Shown here: one piece after another, positions 20,709 through 30,900 of the stretch
Layout: each line of letters begins with the position of its first letter
Numbering within the stretch: the first letter of the stretch is position 1
Assembly: GCA_023205875.1 (NCBI GenBank)
Contig: CP060757.1
Coordinates: forward strand, 682,001 to 746,000
Source of the DNA: Chloropicon primus
Lineage: Eukaryota > Chlorophyta > Chloropicophyceae > Chloropicales > Chloropicaceae
DNA length: 64,000 bases
Direction of reading: 5' to 3'
Notes under the pieces: model-generated
What the model saw: only the letters and a program-made list of their open reading frames with translations
Told to the model about the DNA's origin: nothing
Database searches by the model: none
Made by a program: the position numbers and the translations under genes

Positions 20709-21483
20709 ATGGACAATTTCGGTGGCGGGGGGATCTCAGACTCTGCTCTGCTTCAGATGGGGTCAGACTTCAACAGCGTAAATTACCTTTACGAATACGA
20801 CGCGAGGAGGCTGATTGCTTTGAGGCACCTGCATCCGAACCCAAACATGTGTTCCCGGGATCAGTGCGTACAAATGATCCACGACGACAACAGGAGGATA
20901 CTGCAGAGAGGGCAAATTCCTGCTGTACCCATTCCACCTCCCGAAGCCGCGAGTGCCCCTCCAAGTGCGCCCTTTGAACAAGGAATGAGTCACCAGTATC
21001 AGGCGCCTGGAGGGATGTCGTCTGGAGGGATGTCGTCTGGAGGGATGTCTTCTGGAGGGATGTCGTCTGGAGGCTTCAACAGGCCGAAAATTCCACCTGT
21101 ACATCATGGTGGGCAACCAGTAGTGGGTGGTAGGAAAAACCAACGTGAGCAGATCGAGTGAGAGTGCCGAGAGGGGCGTGACACTTCACAGCTTTGTGCA
21201 AGCATTAGAAGCGCTTGGTGGGCAGACGACGTACGGCCAGCTTCTCTTCTCAATGAGGGAGGTGATGGAACGCAGTCGTGCAAACAACAGTGAGAACACC
21301 AAGAAGAGCGGGCCCCCGGGTGTTCTGAAGAACATCATTAAAGCCGCTGCGGCCCATGGAATAGAGCAGGCGAGGCATTCCAAGTACGGTAGAAAGCTCG
21401 AGAGGTTTCTTGGGGGCGAAACCCTAATTCCAATGCTGACGTGCTCTCACAAAATCAACCTTCACAGCCCTTTCCATTTGTAA
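20709..21483 (+). pseudogene. Type I metacaspase missing its p20 catalytic domain
   Basis: The first frame (20709-21161) encodes a 150-residue prodomain-like N-terminus, with four MSSGG repeats, that stops just after GGRKN, about where p20 should begin. A second frame (about 21133-21483) encodes a typical p10 end: TLHSFVQALE, TTYGQLLFSMREVME, then PMLTCSHKINLHSPFHL, which parallels the TAC-x-x-F-D end of plant metacaspases. The roughly 130-200 residue p20 with the His-Cys dyad is absent from the DNA, so splicing cannot restore it. The reading frame also changes at the junction. Metacaspases are Arg/Lys-specific cysteine peptidases of cell death and protein-aggregate control. Either a real deletion pseudogene or an assembly collapse. 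Confidence 0.7.
21010..21073. repeat. 15-bp tandem repeat encoding MSSGG, 4 copies
   Basis: The unit GGAGGGATGTCGTCT is repeated four times with one C/T variant. It lies in the N-terminal frame of the broken metacaspase gene. Confidence 0.85.
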
Positions 21484-21653
21484 CGCGAAAAAAAAGTTGG
21501 GCGCCCACTCGATCTATATTAAATTAAATATATTATATATATAAAGCAAAAACTGTGCGGCTCTCTGTCTCTCCCTCTGTGATCATGCCGCAAGAAAGCG
21601 ACGCACTCATGGTTCCACTCTATTACTCTCCTTACCTTATTCCACTTCATTCA

Positions 21654-22504
21654 TCATTTTTTTTTCTTCTTGGAATCAGCTTTCTTCTTGGCCCTCTGGC
21701 AGTCGGGATCCCTGCAGTAAAAGTTGCCCTCTGCCTCGGGGGCCCAATTCACACAGTCGCAGTGGAACCATTCCTGGCAGTACTCGCACATCACCATATC
21801 TCTGTCAGGGTTGAAAGGGTGCTCGCACTCACAGTAAACGGGGACGACATCTGGTCTGAAGTTCCCAGACTTTGGGTCATAGTTGAAACGGTTATAAAAA
21901 TCCATGTCATCGACGTAATCGAGGTCCTCGTACTCTTCTAAGGTGTGGACGTTGCACGTGGACTCCACGCAGGCCATGGAGTTCCAGTCACACACGTGCG
22001 ATGCAAAGAGCTCTTTCTCGCCGTGCCAAGCCTGCTCGTGCAACCATGAAGTTCCAGTCACACACGACAAGGGCGCGTTTTGTGTGGTCAGGGATCGAAA
22101 GTCACGAAAGAAAGGGCTCGGGACAGAGTTGCCCCTCGCGTTCTCTTACCTGTCTTCCCGCGCGAGAGTCCTCCGGTCTGTAATACCACTGCAGTTTCAG
22201 CTGCTTGTTCCCGAGTTTGTCCTTCCTGTGATCCACCACGAGGCCCACGTAGGAAGGTTCGTCGGGGCTCCCGGATTTTACCATCACGTTGTCGCCCACT
22301 GAGATGGAGCCCAGCGAGACACGGCGTTAGCAAGCGTCACGAGGAAAAGGTGGCATCTTGCTGCCAGCGAAGCGTTTTTCGTGGACCAAGAGACTACCTA
22401 CCTTCCACTTTCAGAGGAGTCTTCCTCTTTCGAGCCTTCCGTTTCACTCCCGCATTTTTCAAGGGGGTTTTCTTCTGTTTCTTCCCAACCCTCGCTCGAG
22501 TCAT
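21654..22504 (-). CDS. BAH-PHD histone reader, SHL/EBS-like
   Basis: Three exons, 22402-22504, 22150-22298 and 21654-22031 (phases 1 and 0), give 209 residues. A short basic N-terminus leads into a BAH domain (VGDNVMVKSG, YVGLVVDHRKDK, LQWYYRPEDSRAGRQ, then WHGEKELFASH) and a C-terminal PHD finger with its Cys4-His-Cys3 ligands (YCECEHPFNPDRDMVMCEYC, WFHCDC, FYCRDPDC). It ends in poly-Lys. The order and spacing match plant SHORT LIFE and EARLY BOLTING IN SHORT DAYS, which bind H3K27me3 through BAH and H3K4me3 through PHD. The second intron contains a partial copy of exon 3 sequence (see findings). Confidence 0.87.
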
Positions 22505-23583
22505 GCTTCGTTCTCTCCTCCGTCCGCGCGCTCGTCTCCCCTCTATCTTCAAATGATAAGTGATCTCTCCCGCTCTCACTTCATTTCCTTCGCCTCGTTT
22601 TCACCGGTGAGAGAGAGAGAGAGAGGCGCACACCCACAAGACCTCAAGCTCTCCGGACCAGGGGCCCGCCGTCCCGTCTTCCCGTCTTCCCTCCACACCT
22701 GGCCCAGGGACCCGCCGTCCCGTCTTCCCGTCTTCCCTCCACACCTGGCCCAGGTCGTGACAACAAACCCAGTCCCCTTCATTTGAACAAACATGAAGAT
22801 GCCTTTTGACAGTTTTCCAATCACGGAGGAAAACAATCATGGACATCAAAAAGTTCCGACGACGAAGAGAGAGAGGAAGGCTTGACAGGGGAATGCCTCA
22901 CAAAAGACATCAAGAGGTTACGTATGAAATGTATCGAGTCCGTTCTTTTGTGTCGAGGAGGAAGGGAAGCAATTTCTCAATTCGGCGACCGCTTGTGAGT
23001 CTTTGCGAGCGACGAAGCTTCGGGGGCGATCCTCCGCGGCGCAGTCAATCCCCTCGTTCTGATCCTGGTCCCCCCTCTCTCAGTCTCAGCCTTAGTCTCC
23101 GTGTCCTTCCCTCGCTCGCTCCCAGGAATGGCGGCAAAGCTGCTCCATACTGTTGACTCGACAGACGTGTGTAACGTGCTGGGTATTGCCGCAATAGTAT
23201 TTGCGGCAAGCCCAACGTCTTTGTTGCACTTTGCTGAAAGTCTCGTTCCCCCGCGGACAATCAAGGAGAACGAAGGAGGATCGAGGGAGACGATGGCCGG
23301 GATTGGCCTTGCCCCTCCCTGTTCGTTCGAGTGCAGCAACAACGCCTTGGACAGCCCCCCCAAAAAACCTAAAACCTTTTTAAAACCTAAGTTCTTGGAG
23401 AGCTCTCTCGGCGAAAGAAAAGAGAGAGAGCAAGGAGCAAGAGAGAGTCTCGCTCGTCCAAGTGCCCCCGGGTCCAGGGCTTCGAGAGGGAGGGGCGTGG
23501 GATGTGCAACTGACCTCCCCCGTGTCCTCGCTGTCCTCGATTTGGCCGTCTAGTTCCTGCGTCGCCGACGCAACCCTTTTCGG
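22505..23583. other. Intergenic region with 46-bp tandem duplication; no clear gene
   Basis: A 1.08-kb gap between divergent starts. It includes a GA run at about 22609-22625, a 46-bp unit present almost twice (22665-22754) and a Leu/Ser-encoding CT-rich stretch near 23080. An open frame from ATG 23128 encodes a short hydrophobic stretch (about residues 17-40) but nothing recognisable, so no gene is called. Confidence 0.55.
22665..22754. repeat. 46-bp tandem duplication
   Basis: Copies start at 22665 and 22711 (CCCGCCGTCCCGTCTTCCCG...). The second is full length except for its last few bases. Non-coding. Confidence 0.9.
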
Positions 23584-24120
23584 ATGGGGGAAGGGGGGTC
23601 TGGTGCAGGTGTCTGTGGAGGAGGCGGGGTGAGGTACAGGACTTATGAGAAGGAGGAAGACTTGGGCGCCCTTATGGGACTAGTCGACAAGGAGCTCTCG
23701 GAGCCCTACTCGATATTCACGTACCGGTACTTCGTGTACGATTGGCCGCAACTCTGCTTCCTCGCCGTGGAGAACGACGCGGACGGGAAGGAGCAGTGCG
23801 TGGGGGCCCTGGTGTGCAAAGCGGACACGCACAAGCAGCACCTGCGGGGTTACGTCGCGATGCTCGTCGTCGAGAGGAGGCGAAGGAAGCAAGGGATAGC
23901 CAAGGACCTCGTCAAGATGGCGATAGAGAGGATGGTGGAGGAGGGCTGCGCGGAGATCGTTCTTGAGGCGGAGGTTTCCAACAAGGCGGCTCTGAACCTT
24001 TACGCAAAGTTTGGCTTTATCAGGGATAAGCGACTGTACAGGTACTATTTGACGGGGACGGATGCGTACCGCCTGAAGTTGTCTGTGGCCCCACACCTCG
24101 ACCCCGCTCAGGTGGCGTGA
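23584..24120 (+). CDS. NAA30: NatC N-alpha-acetyltransferase catalytic subunit
   Basis: Single exon, 178 residues. It matches NAA30/MAK3 along its length: LVDKELSEPYSIFTYRYFVY, WPQLCFLAVEN, GYVAMLVVERRRRKQGIAKD (acetyl-CoA-binding R/Q-x-x-G-x-A loop), EVSNKAALNLYAKFGF and KRLYRYYLTGTDAYRLKL. NatC acetylates N-termini that begin Met-Leu, -Ile, -Phe or -Tyr on ribosomes. A Gly-rich N-terminal 16 residues precede the GNAT fold. Confidence 0.95.
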   Translation: MGEGGSGAGVCGGGGVRYRTYEKEEDLGALMGLVDKELSEPYSIFTYRYFVYDWPQLCFLAVENDADGKEQCVGALVCKADTHKQHLRGYVAMLVVERRRRKQGIAKDLVKMAIERMVEEGCAEIVLEAEVSNKAALNLYAKFGFIRDKRLYRYYLTGTDAYRLKLSVAPHLDPAQVA

Positions 24121-24246
24121 CTGACTCGAGAGGGGGGGCGACGACGACGACAGCGACCGAGTCTTCTTTACCAATTGTTTATGTTGTTTTTACTGGGTTT
24201 TGTTATTGTGTATTCCTAAGCATATAGTATATGAAAGACTACCGCT

Positions 24247-26310
24247 TCACGGCGCCGCAATCGGCCTTGTCTTCTCGAACGATAAAGGGACTGAGAAGTC
24301 CCTCGATAAGTACTGCAGGAGGGACGATTTGTCGCCGTTCACTTTGCGTTCCAGCTCTTTCTTCTCCGCCTTGTCCTTGTCTATTTCCTCCAGCCACTGG
24401 TTGATCTTGCTCCAAGTCTCCCTCTTTCCCATCTCTATCTTTCGCTCTCTCTTCAAGTCTCTGGTCGCGAAGCGCCAGTCCTCGAAGACTCGCCTGGCCA
24501 GCCCCCTCCGGTACTCCTGCCGGAACGCGTGGGCGACCTGAAGCTCGTGCAGGAGAACCAGTTCAGCTCGAACGCTGGTGTAATCTTTCCAAACCTCGAG
24601 GTGGTCCCTCAAGACCCGCTTTGCGTGGAAGGACGCCGCCTGGACCCTTTGGCCCTCTCTTCTCTTCACGAGGTCCTTGAAGAAGCTAAAGTGAAACTTC
24701 GCGATGCGGTGCCTTTTGAACTTCTTGGCGTTCACCAGGTCCAACCAGGTGGACAACACCCGCTCGAGGCGATATCGGGTGAGAAAACGGTGCAAGACGC
24801 CGTGCAAATGGACGTGGAAAAGCATCTTGCGCCTCCAGAACGGCATGGTGTAAACCTTCCAGCCCTGCATTGCCACGGCCAAGAGGTGCTTCCCGTACTT
24901 TGCGTTCGCGGAAGCTTCCTTTGACCTGATCTCTCCGGCCAAGCACTTGAAGGCCCGCAGACCGACCTGGCCCATGAGCCATCTCCTGTGGTGCATCTTC
25001 GCCAACGAAAGTTGCTGTTGCCTCAACTCCATTTTGCTGATCCTCTCGCTCTCCTCCAGCTCAAGCCGGTAGACTCGCTCCTTGGCTTCTATCCTCTGCA
25101 GCTCCCTAATCCTCCTCTCATAGCTCTTCGCTTCATGCTTCTCTTGCTCTGTCTCCTCGCTTTCCACGCTCAGCTTCTCCTCGTACCGCTTCCTCAGCTC
25201 CTTCCTCCTCTGAATCCGTTCCTTTGCTCGCTCGTCAAGCTTTCTTCGCAGGTCGTCCTCGCCCTCCTTAGTTCTCCCTGCAGGAGTAGTGCTGGGCGTG
25301 GCGTCACGCCCCCCCGGCGGGACGGCGGAGGGCGAGGGAAGCCCGGGGCGGTGGATCCTCCTCCCACTTTCACCCTCGTCCGGCCTGCTCCTGAGCGTGG
25401 TCTCGGCTCGCCGGCTCGCCAGCTTCCTGAGACTCAGCTCCAGCTCCGCCGACTGGTGCTTCCTCCCCGGAGTTCTGCTTCTCCTTGTTGGGGTGACCTC
25501 TGGGCGCCCGACCTCCGTCGCTTCGAGACCACTCGCTTTGGGCCGAGGCTTTCCGGTGTCAGCGCCAGTTGCAGGCCGAAGGTTCTCTTTGCCAAGCTTG
25601 GGGCAGACTGAGCTTTTGGCCTGAAGCTCCTTTCTCTTCTCGAGAAGTACCTGCTGCATCTTCAGGGCCCTGTACTCCTTGTCCGTGTTCAGGCGGCTGA
25701 CTCGGTTTCTGGACTTGAAGGCCAGGTTCCAAGAGTTGAAAGCCTTGTGAAGGGACATGATGCGGCAGAACTTCCTCGCAGCCAGAGCGTGCTTCCTCTC
25801 CCTTTCTACCTCCTTTGCTCTCCTCTTCTCCGAGCCCACGCCGTTTCTCACCGCTACGCGCCACTGCAGTAGAACGCGTCGAAGGAAGCGAGTGGCGAAA
25901 AAGTTGAGTGCAGCTTGCATCTTCAGCTTCTCCAGCTCCGCCGTGAACGCGCTAGTTATCTCCTCCTCCTGCTCTTCCTCCTTTCGCTCGCACTCTCGCT
26001 CCCGCCTTCCCACGACGAGGGGCTCGTCAACGCTCTCGCGTGCTTGGCACTCTTTGCGGCGAATGCTCGCTCGGCTTCTTTGGCGAGCGTCCTCGAGCCT
26101 CTGAGCGGTGTACCTTCGCCACCCCAGCAGAGCCACCCTCGTCGCCCTCACGAGAGCCCTCTCCCTGAACGCAAACACGCAAACTTTATGAAACTTCCTC
26201 AGCTTACACAAGTCCCTCCAAGCGTGGAGACAGCTCGACGCTCGACCAATCTCCACCATGATGTCCAAAGGTTCCTCCCTCACCCAAAGGTCTTCCCCTC
26301 CTCCCATCAT
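24247..26310 (-). CDS. Sfi1-like centrin-binding repeat protein
   Basis: Single exon, 687 residues from ATG 26310. The protein is almost all helical and very rich in Arg and Lys. It carries spaced Trp-centred motifs typical of Sfi1/HsSfi1 repeats, such as LHAWRDLCKLRKF, LLGWRRYTAQR, LLQWRVAV, FNSWNLAF, MQGWKVYT, LSTWLDLVNAKKF, LEVWKDYT and FEDWRFATRD. The central 170 residues are a Ser/Pro/Arg-rich linker followed by a long coiled coil. Such repeats bind centrin at basal bodies or spindle poles. The repeats are sparse compared with yeast Sfi1, so another CCDC191-type centrin-binding protein is possible. Confidence 0.65.
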   Translation of the reverse strand: MMGGGEDLWVREEPLDIMVEIGRASSCLHAWRDLCKLRKFHKVCVFAFRERALVRATRVALLGWRRYTAQRLEDARQRSRASIRRKECQARESVDEPLVVGRRERECERKEEEQEEEITSAFTAELEKLKMQAALNFFATRFLRRVLLQWRVAVRNGVGSEKRRAKEVERERKHALAARKFCRIMSLHKAFNSWNLAFKSRNRVSRLNTDKEYRALKMQQVLLEKRKELQAKSSVCPKLGKENLRPATGADTGKPRPKASGLEATEVGRPEVTPTRRSRTPGRKHQSAELELSLRKLASRRAETTLRSRPDEGESGRRIHRPGLPSPSAVPPGGRDATPSTTPAGRTKEGEDDLRRKLDERAKERIQRRKELRKRYEEKLSVESEETEQEKHEAKSYERRIRELQRIEAKERVYRLELEESERISKMELRQQQLSLAKMHHRRWLMGQVGLRAFKCLAGEIRSKEASANAKYGKHLLAVAMQGWKVYTMPFWRRKMLFHVHLHGVLHRFLTRYRLERVLSTWLDLVNAKKFKRHRIAKFHFSFFKDLVKRREGQRVQAASFHAKRVLRDHLEVWKDYTSVRAELVLLHELQVAHAFRQEYRRGLARRVFEDWRFATRDLKRERKIEMGKRETWSKINQWLEEIDKDKAEKKELERKVNGDKSSLLQYLSRDFSVPLSFEKTRPIAAP

Positions 26311-26766
26311 GTCGACCCTGCGCACCCCAAAGACTCCGCCTTTCCTGCGCTTTCCCTCCCTCCGGAGACTCCACACTTCGTCCTCTCTCCTCACCTCTCC
26401 TCAGCTGTCCTCCTTTTTAAATTTTCACTCGACGTCGAGTGTCGAGTTGAAGCAGCCATCGATCACATGGGCCTGTGGTCGATCATAATGATCATAATGT
26501 GTAATGTGGCTGGGTCGGACTCCGGGCTTTGGGTCAGAAGCGAAAGGGGAGAGGCAAGGGTCTCGGGGGAATGGCCGTGGCGCCTTCCTTGACTCTTCTG
26601 GCCCTCCTGGTGCTGGCCGCGGGGCAAGTACAAGGGCAGAGAACGTGGACACGGACAAACACTGCAAAAGGACGTGCCTTGTTGAATTTTTTTGTTTGCC
26701 TTGCTCCAAAATAGAGTTAAATATACATCATCATGTACGTATCATGACACGATTGCTCTTACAGTA
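26311..26766. other. Intergenic region, no gene seen
   Basis: 456 bp between the start of the Sfi1-like gene and the stop of the GH18 gene. It holds A/T-rich stretches and a near-palindromic GATCATAATGATCATAATG at 26482-26500. No coding signal. Confidence 0.5.
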
Positions 26767-27907
26767 TTATAGCTCTTCCCTGCCGGCGCTTCCTCTTTTC
26801 CTCCTTTTGTTTCTCCTCCTCTCTAACCGGGTCTCGAACGAATTTACGTAATCCCCCAGCCCAGCCAACAAGGAACGCCCACTCTCTCGCCCTCTGTCTT
26901 GTCCTAGCTCCCAGATCATCACGCCGGCCATCTTTCGGCTCCTGGCCAAGTCAACCTTTGCCTCCAACGTCTGATGGTTGTTGAAGAAATACCCATCAAC
27001 CTCATCGCCTTCGCCGGCATCGCCGAGCTCGTAGTAGGCCTTGGCGCCGCCCTTGTACATGTCTCTCCCGTAGAACGGCAGTCCCATGAGGACTTTGCTC
27101 AAATCAACTCCAACTTGTTGCAGGTGCCTGGTGACAAACTCGCTGAACTCAAAGGTGCTGTGCTTGCAAGGTGGCGTCGTCCTTGGAATGGAGCAGAGGT
27201 TGTCGTAAGCCTTTTTGTTGTTGTTGTTTGGAGCAAAGGGAATGTGCATTCGTGTCCAAAGCGCGAGAGTCAGTTCAATCTGGTTTCCTCCTCCTGTCCC
27301 TCCTCCCCCTTCGATCCATCCTTACCATCTCAGAGACAAAGTCAACCACATCCAGTATGGAGTGCCTTAAAAGCATTTCCTCCTGACCAGGGTGGATCGC
27401 CACCGTCACGAGCGTGGACGGGGAGGCTCTTTTGAGACCAAGAACAAGCTGGTGAAGCCGCTCGTATTCGACATCGCTCCCAGGTGACTCCCAGTTGACA
27501 TCAACCCCGCTTAATCCGAGACTCTCTACCAAGTCAAACAAATTTCTGATCAGGTTGTTCCTTGAGCTCTCGTCCGCAAGCGCTTCCGCAAGGCCAGCGC
27601 TTCGACCGGCCCCACCGATGCAAACAAGAATGCTCGTGTCCGCGTCCGACGCCCATTGCTTCACCCTGTCCAGGTTCGACGGCAGCCTGTCCAAGCTGCT
27701 GAGTCCTCCATCCCCTGTCGCCTCGATGCTGAACAAGATAACATGAGTTAATTTTTCCAAGGTTTCCTTCCACCTCTCTTCCGTATCGAAGTGCCTGTAC
27801 TCCGGCAGGTAACCCACAACAAGAAAATTCTCCTTCCCTCCCTCCCCGGCACCCTCGCACGTCCACACCAACGCTGCGAGTGTCGCCCAAACCGCCCACC
27901 TCCTCAT
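26767..27907 (-). CDS. GH18 chitinase-like secreted protein
   Basis: Two exons, 27326-27907 and 26767-27279, give about 364 residues. The 46-bp intron is in frame but has a weak acceptor. A signal peptide (WAVWATLAALVWTCEGAG) precedes the GH18 barrel: VVGYLPEYR, THVILFSIEA, SILVCIGGAGRS, GLSGVDVNWESPG, KVLMGLPFYGRDMYKG and MAGVMIWELGQD. The catalytic signature DGxDxDxE reads SGVDVNWE. The proton-donor Glu is kept but the Asp two residues before it is Asn, so activity may be weak or lost. An upstream in-frame ATG at 27934 is also possible. The protein ends in a basic tail. Family members cleave or bind chitin-like polymers. Confidence 0.78.
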
Positions 27908-27976
27908 CCTCCGCTCCGATCGATCAATCTGCATGCTCTGCGGTGCGGTGCGCGAGAGAGAGGAGAGGAGAGAGGG

Positions 27977-30900
27977 ATGGATGGGGACGGGGTTAGCCGA
28001 GCAGGGGTGGAGGTGGAGAGGCTAGACGAGTCGTCTAGCCTTGAGGCGGGAACAAGCAATTTCTTCTTCCGTCCGCTTCGGGAGATATCCGCGAGCGGGA
28101 AGCTGGAAGGGTTGTCGATAGGGGGGGACTCGAGCTCGGCAACGTGTTACGACGATGGGTGCGAGCTTGTGGGGAGAGCGAGGACGCTGGCCTTGTGCCC
28201 GAAGCGAAAGTTGGTTTGCTCCCTCAGTCGAGGGAGGGCCGGGCTCTGGGTGTACAGCATCGATAGCGTGGTCGGTGCGTACCAAAGGGACGTTTTGGAA
28301 GACGAAGCGATCGGAGGGTCCTTTACTGCCTTCGCTGTGGGAGCATCGCCCGCGACGGCGCTCGAGGTGAACCGCGACGAGTCTTTCCTCTGCGTGGTTT
28401 GCGAGGACGACCTCTTGTTTTACGATCTCGGTGAGGAGGGAGATTCCTTGAACCAACCTCTCAAGCTGGTACAGACGGCGAAAGTGTTCGGACGGTACGG
28501 CGACAGTGGAAGCGTCAAGCTGTTTTGCTGGGGGTCTGTAGTTGACCCCTTGAAGTTCCTCGCCGTAACAGACGACGGGACAATGAACATTTGTTTTGAG
28601 AACAGCAGTCGAACCGTCGAAGGGAGCGGGATCAGTTGCGCAGCTTGGAGTCCAGACGACCTTCACATAGCGTATGGTTCTGGCCTCGGCAGGCTGACGA
28701 TACTACAATCAAGCTTTGCTGCCGCGTTTGATGTTGACTTGTCCCACCCGGACTTTGACATCACGACCAGTTCTATCGCATGGCTCTCTGAGAATACGGT
28801 GCTCGTGCAGTGCATGACGGTGGGCTGCCAGGATGCCGAGGAGGAGGAGCTCGCTGTGTGCTTCACGGTTCAGTGGACGCGCAACGACGTTGGCCAATTC
28901 CAGAAGGTGACCGTGAACAAGATAGACGAAGACTCTGCTTGCATAGCGCTTGATGAGGAAGGCGCGCCTATGGGCACGGGACCCTATTTGCACCATTGTC
29001 GAGTCCAGGAGTGGAAGGCATCCATTATCGCCCACAGAAAGAGTGTTGGAGACTGCTCCATCAGTATTTTAGCTCACGATGAAGCGTCATCTGGGTTCAA
29101 CAGCGTAGAGGTGCTGCAGGATGGCTTTGATGACGCGGACTCGCTACGACCTGCTATCCCGCTGAGAACGGACCGTGACGAGGGCGATGACTTCGTTGTT
29201 GGGCTACAAGTGTACACCGGTGAAACCGCAGTGAGGGTGAAGGACCCAATGAAGGAAGCTTACGTCGAACTGGAGAAGTCGTTCCCAATAGTTTTCGTGC
29301 AAACTTTGAGTTCCAAACTGTTTCTCTTCTCGTTTGCATCGACGTCAGATTCGCTTCCATCCATAAGCATAGGAAGCATGGATATTCCCAAAGCTTACTG
29401 TTCGGAGGAAAGTTTGTCCAACACCATCCATTCTTTGAATAGACTATCAAAGAAGGCTCGGGACGAACTGCATAACGATCTTCCCGCTCCCCCTGGAAGT
29501 GCTAGTGAGGTTGTGGAGAACAGCACGGAGGCTGCGTTACAGAAGGGTCTGCCAGACAGCGACAGCGAGGGAAGTGAAGAGGAAGAGGTTGTGGAGAACA
29601 GCACGGAGGCTGCGTTACAGAAGGGTCTGCCAGACAGCGACAGCGAGGGAAGTGAAGAGGAAGAGGTTGTGGAGAACAGCACGGAGGCTGCGTTACAGAA
29701 GGGTCTGCCAGACAGCGACAGCGAGGGAAGTGAAGAGGAAGAGGTTGTGGAGAACAGCACGGAGGCTGCGTTACAGAAGGGTCTGCCAGACAGCGACAGC
29801 GAGGGAAGTGAAGAGGAAGAGGTTGTGGAGAACAGCACGGAGGCTGCGTTACAGAAGGGTCTGCCAGACAGCGACAGCGAGGGAAGTGAAGAGGAAGAGG
29901 TTGTGGAGAACAGCACGGAGGCTGCGTTACAGAAGGGTCTGCCAGACAGCGACAGCGAAGAAATTGAGGAGATACACAACGAGTCTATTCTTTCAAAGCC
30001 AGATATTCTGCCTGGTTCAAGTAGTAGCGGAACATCATTCGGTCTAAATGTTCCTGCCAGTCCAGTGACTGCGTTTGGAGCCACTGGAGCAACTTCCAGT
30101 GGAATCAGCTTCGGCGTTTCGGGAAATCAAACTTTAGAGAAGACAAAACAAGCAGAAGTGAAAATTGTAGCGTTTGGTGCACCGGCTGCAGCTTTGAATG
30201 CCGCACCATTCAAAAGTGGCTTCTCGCAACAAAAGCAGCAACCAGAACTCGGTAAAAGCTCGTTTCCAGTCGCAATGACGACACCAAGCTTTGGCGCGCA
30301 GCCCGCACCAAGCTTTGGGGCACAGCCCAAGGTCGTCTCTGGTGGATTCGGTAAAGGGCTTTCGAAGCCAAAGGTAGAAGCACAAGTGGTGCAGGCAACC
30401 AAAAAGCTGGAGCCGCCTTCCTTCAAGAAGGCAGAGCTTCAAGCCCCGCTTTTGAAGCAGCTGCAGGATTCTTTCGTTGAAACACTGGTGGAGGTCCGTC
30501 AGATGGAACAAAAGCTCTCCTCCTCACTAAGTAGCAAAGACTGCGATGCTCTGAGGGCCTTGTCAGAAAGCAGGAAAGAATCGACACGAATGAGCACGGA
30601 GATCGCAAAGGTTAAAATGGACCAAGAGCAGGCTAGGGGGACCGTCGAGTCGCTGCTTCAGAAACTGAAGGTCTTGGAGAAAAAGGCCCAAACATACAGC
30701 ACCCCTTCCATGGAGACGGATCTGCAGAGTATCGCCAATACGTCAATAGGGTCGATGAGAGAGGAAATCAGCAATTCTTTCTCGGCACTGCAAGAGACTA
30801 TTAATGATGTCACAGAGTTTCTGAGCAAGTGCGACGTGAAAAAGTATAGGATGCAATCGAGCATTCAAGATGGATCCAAGCAGAAATCGATTCACAATAT

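Noticed and set aside
23128-23553. Possible small membrane protein on the + strand
   Set aside because: It has one hydrophobic stretch and then low-complexity sequence. No start context, domain or splice support.
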